Source: CAYXDR01 sp046498185
Lineage (GTDB): Bacteria; Desulfobacterota; DSM-4660; Desulfatiglandales; Desulfatiglandaceae
NCBI GenBank assembly: GCA_046498185.1
Contig: JAWOBE010000166.1
Location: 1 to 5,893, forward strand
Reading direction: 5' to 3'
Length of the DNA: 5,893 bases
Within the stretch, counting starts at the first letter, position 1. Each line of letters opens with the position of its first letter. This document shows, piece after piece, positions 4,492 to 5,893 of this stretch. The notes under the pieces are model-generated. The model had not been told where the DNA came from, ran no database searches, and worked only from the letters and a program-made list of their open reading frames with translations. The position numbers and the translations under genes are program-made.

Positions 4492-5893
4492 ATGCCGGGG
4501 AATAAAAGCGATATTTCATCAAATGACAGGCTGATCGGTCTGATAAAGGGGTCGAAGGAATCCCGGGATGGAAACGCGGCAACGGAGGTTGACGTTGTCA
4601 GACGGTCGAGACCCAAGGTTTTGGATACCATCCGTCTTAAGACATCCAGAAGTGCCACGGTGGGCGTGGATATCGCCGAGACGCAACTGCGGATGGTGAA
4701 AACCATTCAGAAGTCCTCCAGTGACTTCGTGCTGGAGGATTATGCAACCCTGCCTTTTCCGGATGGAATTGCAAGGGGAGGCCCTGGTTTCTCTAATTTT
4801 GTGCGCGAATCTTTGGCAAGTTTCGGTGTTTCGAACAAAGACAAGGTGTGGAGTTCGATTTCGTCGGTTGGCGTAGATGTCGGCCACGTGAAGATCCCTA
4901 AAGTTTCCAGGGATAAGATTCCAAACACGGTTTATTTCACCGTGAACATGGAAAATCCCTTTGACGAGAAAGATTTTTTTTTAGACTTTGAATTGCAGGG
5001 AGAAATAGTAGATAACGGTGTTAATAAATTACGAGTTTTATATTATCTAACTCCCCGATCTGCGGTAAATGAGTTAAAGGCGATATTTTCAAAAGCAGGC
5101 ATTCAAATCGCCGGATTATCCCTCGGGCCGTTTTTAAATCAGAATTTTTTCCGGACCGGCTGGATCGAACCGGGCGATGCGCCGGTCGGAACCCTCCATA
5201 TAGGTCGCAACTGGTCCCGCATCGACATTTTCGATTCCGGAAACCTGATGCTCACCCGGGATATCAAGGCCGGCTTGAACAGCATGGTGGAAGCGCTGCT
5301 GGATTCCTTCAGCGAGCGTGTCCCGAGCCGTGAAGAAAGCGGAGTCGAGGGCTACACTATCGATGCCGGTTCATCCCTCGAATCCGTGGAAGAGCCTCCT
5401 GCCGTTTTTTTTGAAGAAGTCGACAACCGAATAGATGATGATGGAGTTCCCGCGGTTTTACCTGGTGACGAACCGGAAGGAGATATTGCCGAGAACTCGC
5501 CGCCTGCGGGAAAACCCGGCATCGATGAGGACCAGGCCTGGAAAATATTAACCAGCCTCGGCTGCGAATCTCCCAGCCTTCAACCAGGTGAGCCGGGGTA
5601 TGACCTTTCGGACGAAGAAAAATTCGAAATGGTCAAACCAGCCGCTGAACGTCTGGTGAGGCAGCTTGAACGAACTTTCGAGTATTACGCCACCTCGCTT
5701 GGATTCGAGAGGGTGCAAAGAATATTCGTGACAGGAGCTCTAGACGGCTGCAGCAGACTGGCCGATTACATAGGCGAAGAACTCGGGATGGATCGAGATA
5801 TACTCGATCCGATGGATCCGCAAAATTCTGCAATGGGAAAAATTTCCCCCCCGGATTCATTGAAGGAGCGGATGTCCTATACTGTTGCGACCG
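4492..5893 (+). CDS. pilM: PilM-like actin-fold pilus assembly protein (3' end outside window)
   Basis: Open for 467 codons from the ATG at 4492 to the right edge. Residues 1-56 are a polar, basic extension. The actin/FtsA-like core then begins with the phosphate-1 motif VGVDIAETQLRMVKT (57-71). The middle follows PilM order: a 'PFDEKDFFLDFEL' stretch (about 156-168, the PilM 'PFD...' subdomain), an 'AGIQIAGLSLGPF' segment, and a second phosphate region TLHIGRNWSRIDIFDSG (234-250) leading to LTRDIKAGLN. About 65 acidic residues (277-342) are inserted before the helix that normally precedes 'R..EYY..SLG' (about 385-404). A VTGALDG stretch (413-419) stands in for the adenosine motif. PilM binds the PilN cytoplasmic tail beneath the inner membrane and links PilN/PilO to the motor; MshI of MSHA systems is related. 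In the second phosphate loop the usual Asp is His236, so nucleotide binding may be weak or lost. It probably shares an mRNA with the PilT-like gene. PilN/PilO-like genes would be expected just beyond the edge. Confidence 0.85.
   Translation, partial: MPGNKSDISSNDRLIGLIKGSKESRDGNAATEVDVVRRSRPKVLDTIRLKTSRSATVGVDIAETQLRMVKTIQKSSSDFVLEDYATLPFPDGIARGGPGFSNFVRESLASFGVSNKDKVWSSISSVGVDVGHVKIPKVSRDKIPNTVYFTVNMENPFDEKDFFLDFELQGEIVDNGVNKLRVLYYLTPRSAVNELKAIFSKAGIQIAGLSLGPFLNQNFFRTGWIEPGDAPVGTLHIGRNWSRIDIFDSGNLMLTRDIKAGLNSMVEALLDSFSERVPSREESGVEGYTIDAGSSLESVEEPPAVFFEEVDNRIDDDGVPAVLPGDEPEGDIAENSPPAGKPGIDEDQAWKILTSLGCESPSLQPGEPGYDLSDEEKFEMVKPAAERLVRQLERTFEYYATSLGFERVQRIFVTGALDGCSRLADYIGEELGMDRDILDPMDPQNSAMGKISPPDSLKERMSYTVAT

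Noticed and set aside
4335..4887. Overlapping minus-strand open frames of about 120 codons
   Set aside because: They are antisense to the end of the PilT-like gene and the start of the PilM-like gene, overlap each other in different frames, and show no domain features.

Overview
The window looks like a type IV pilus locus of the MSHA/type IVa kind from a Gram-negative bacterium. The protein families (PilM-like and PilT-like proteins, FimT/GspH-, MshD- and MshO/PilW-like minor pilins, a PilX-type protein with a large ectodomain), a GC content near 50% and the gene arrangement suggest a Desulfobacterota (deltaproteobacterial) or similar environmental lineage. That assignment is inference, because there is no rRNA or other phylogenetic marker here.

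Layout. Four genes on the minus strand (2895 down to the left edge) form a tight operon. In transcription order they are a FimT/GspH/MshC-like prepilin, an MshD-like prepilin, an MshO/PilW-like prepilin, and a large PilX/MshP-like membrane-anchored protein whose end lies beyond base 1. The first three are joined by two 4-base stop/start (ATGA) overlaps; the fourth follows after 30 bases with a strong Shine-Dalgarno. The order matches mshC-mshD-mshO-mshP of known MSHA loci, and the last gene may combine MshP- and MshQ-like parts. A divergent control region (2896-3181) separates this operon from a plus-strand operon: a PilT-family retraction-type ATPase with an unusual 94-residue acidic C-terminal tail, then after 50 bases (holding a perfect 7-bp hairpin) a PilM-like actin-fold protein that runs off the right edge.

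How the parts fit. The minus-strand proteins would be matured by a prepilin peptidase and assembled in the inner membrane as the priming/tip complex of a pilus or pseudopilus, with the PilX-like ectodomain a candidate tip adhesin. The plus-strand genes encode cytoplasmic parts of the machine: a hexameric motor and the PilM-type scaffold that normally sits under PilN/PilO. The assembly ATPase, platform protein, secretin, prepilin peptidase and major pilin are not in the window.

No RNA genes, CRISPR array, transposon, tRNA or attachment site was found. The unusual points are lineage-specific additions to known parts (PilX anchor plus beta-rich ectodomain, PilT tail, PilM acidic insert and altered phosphate motif, Ala at -1 of one prepilin site) rather than an evidently new system.
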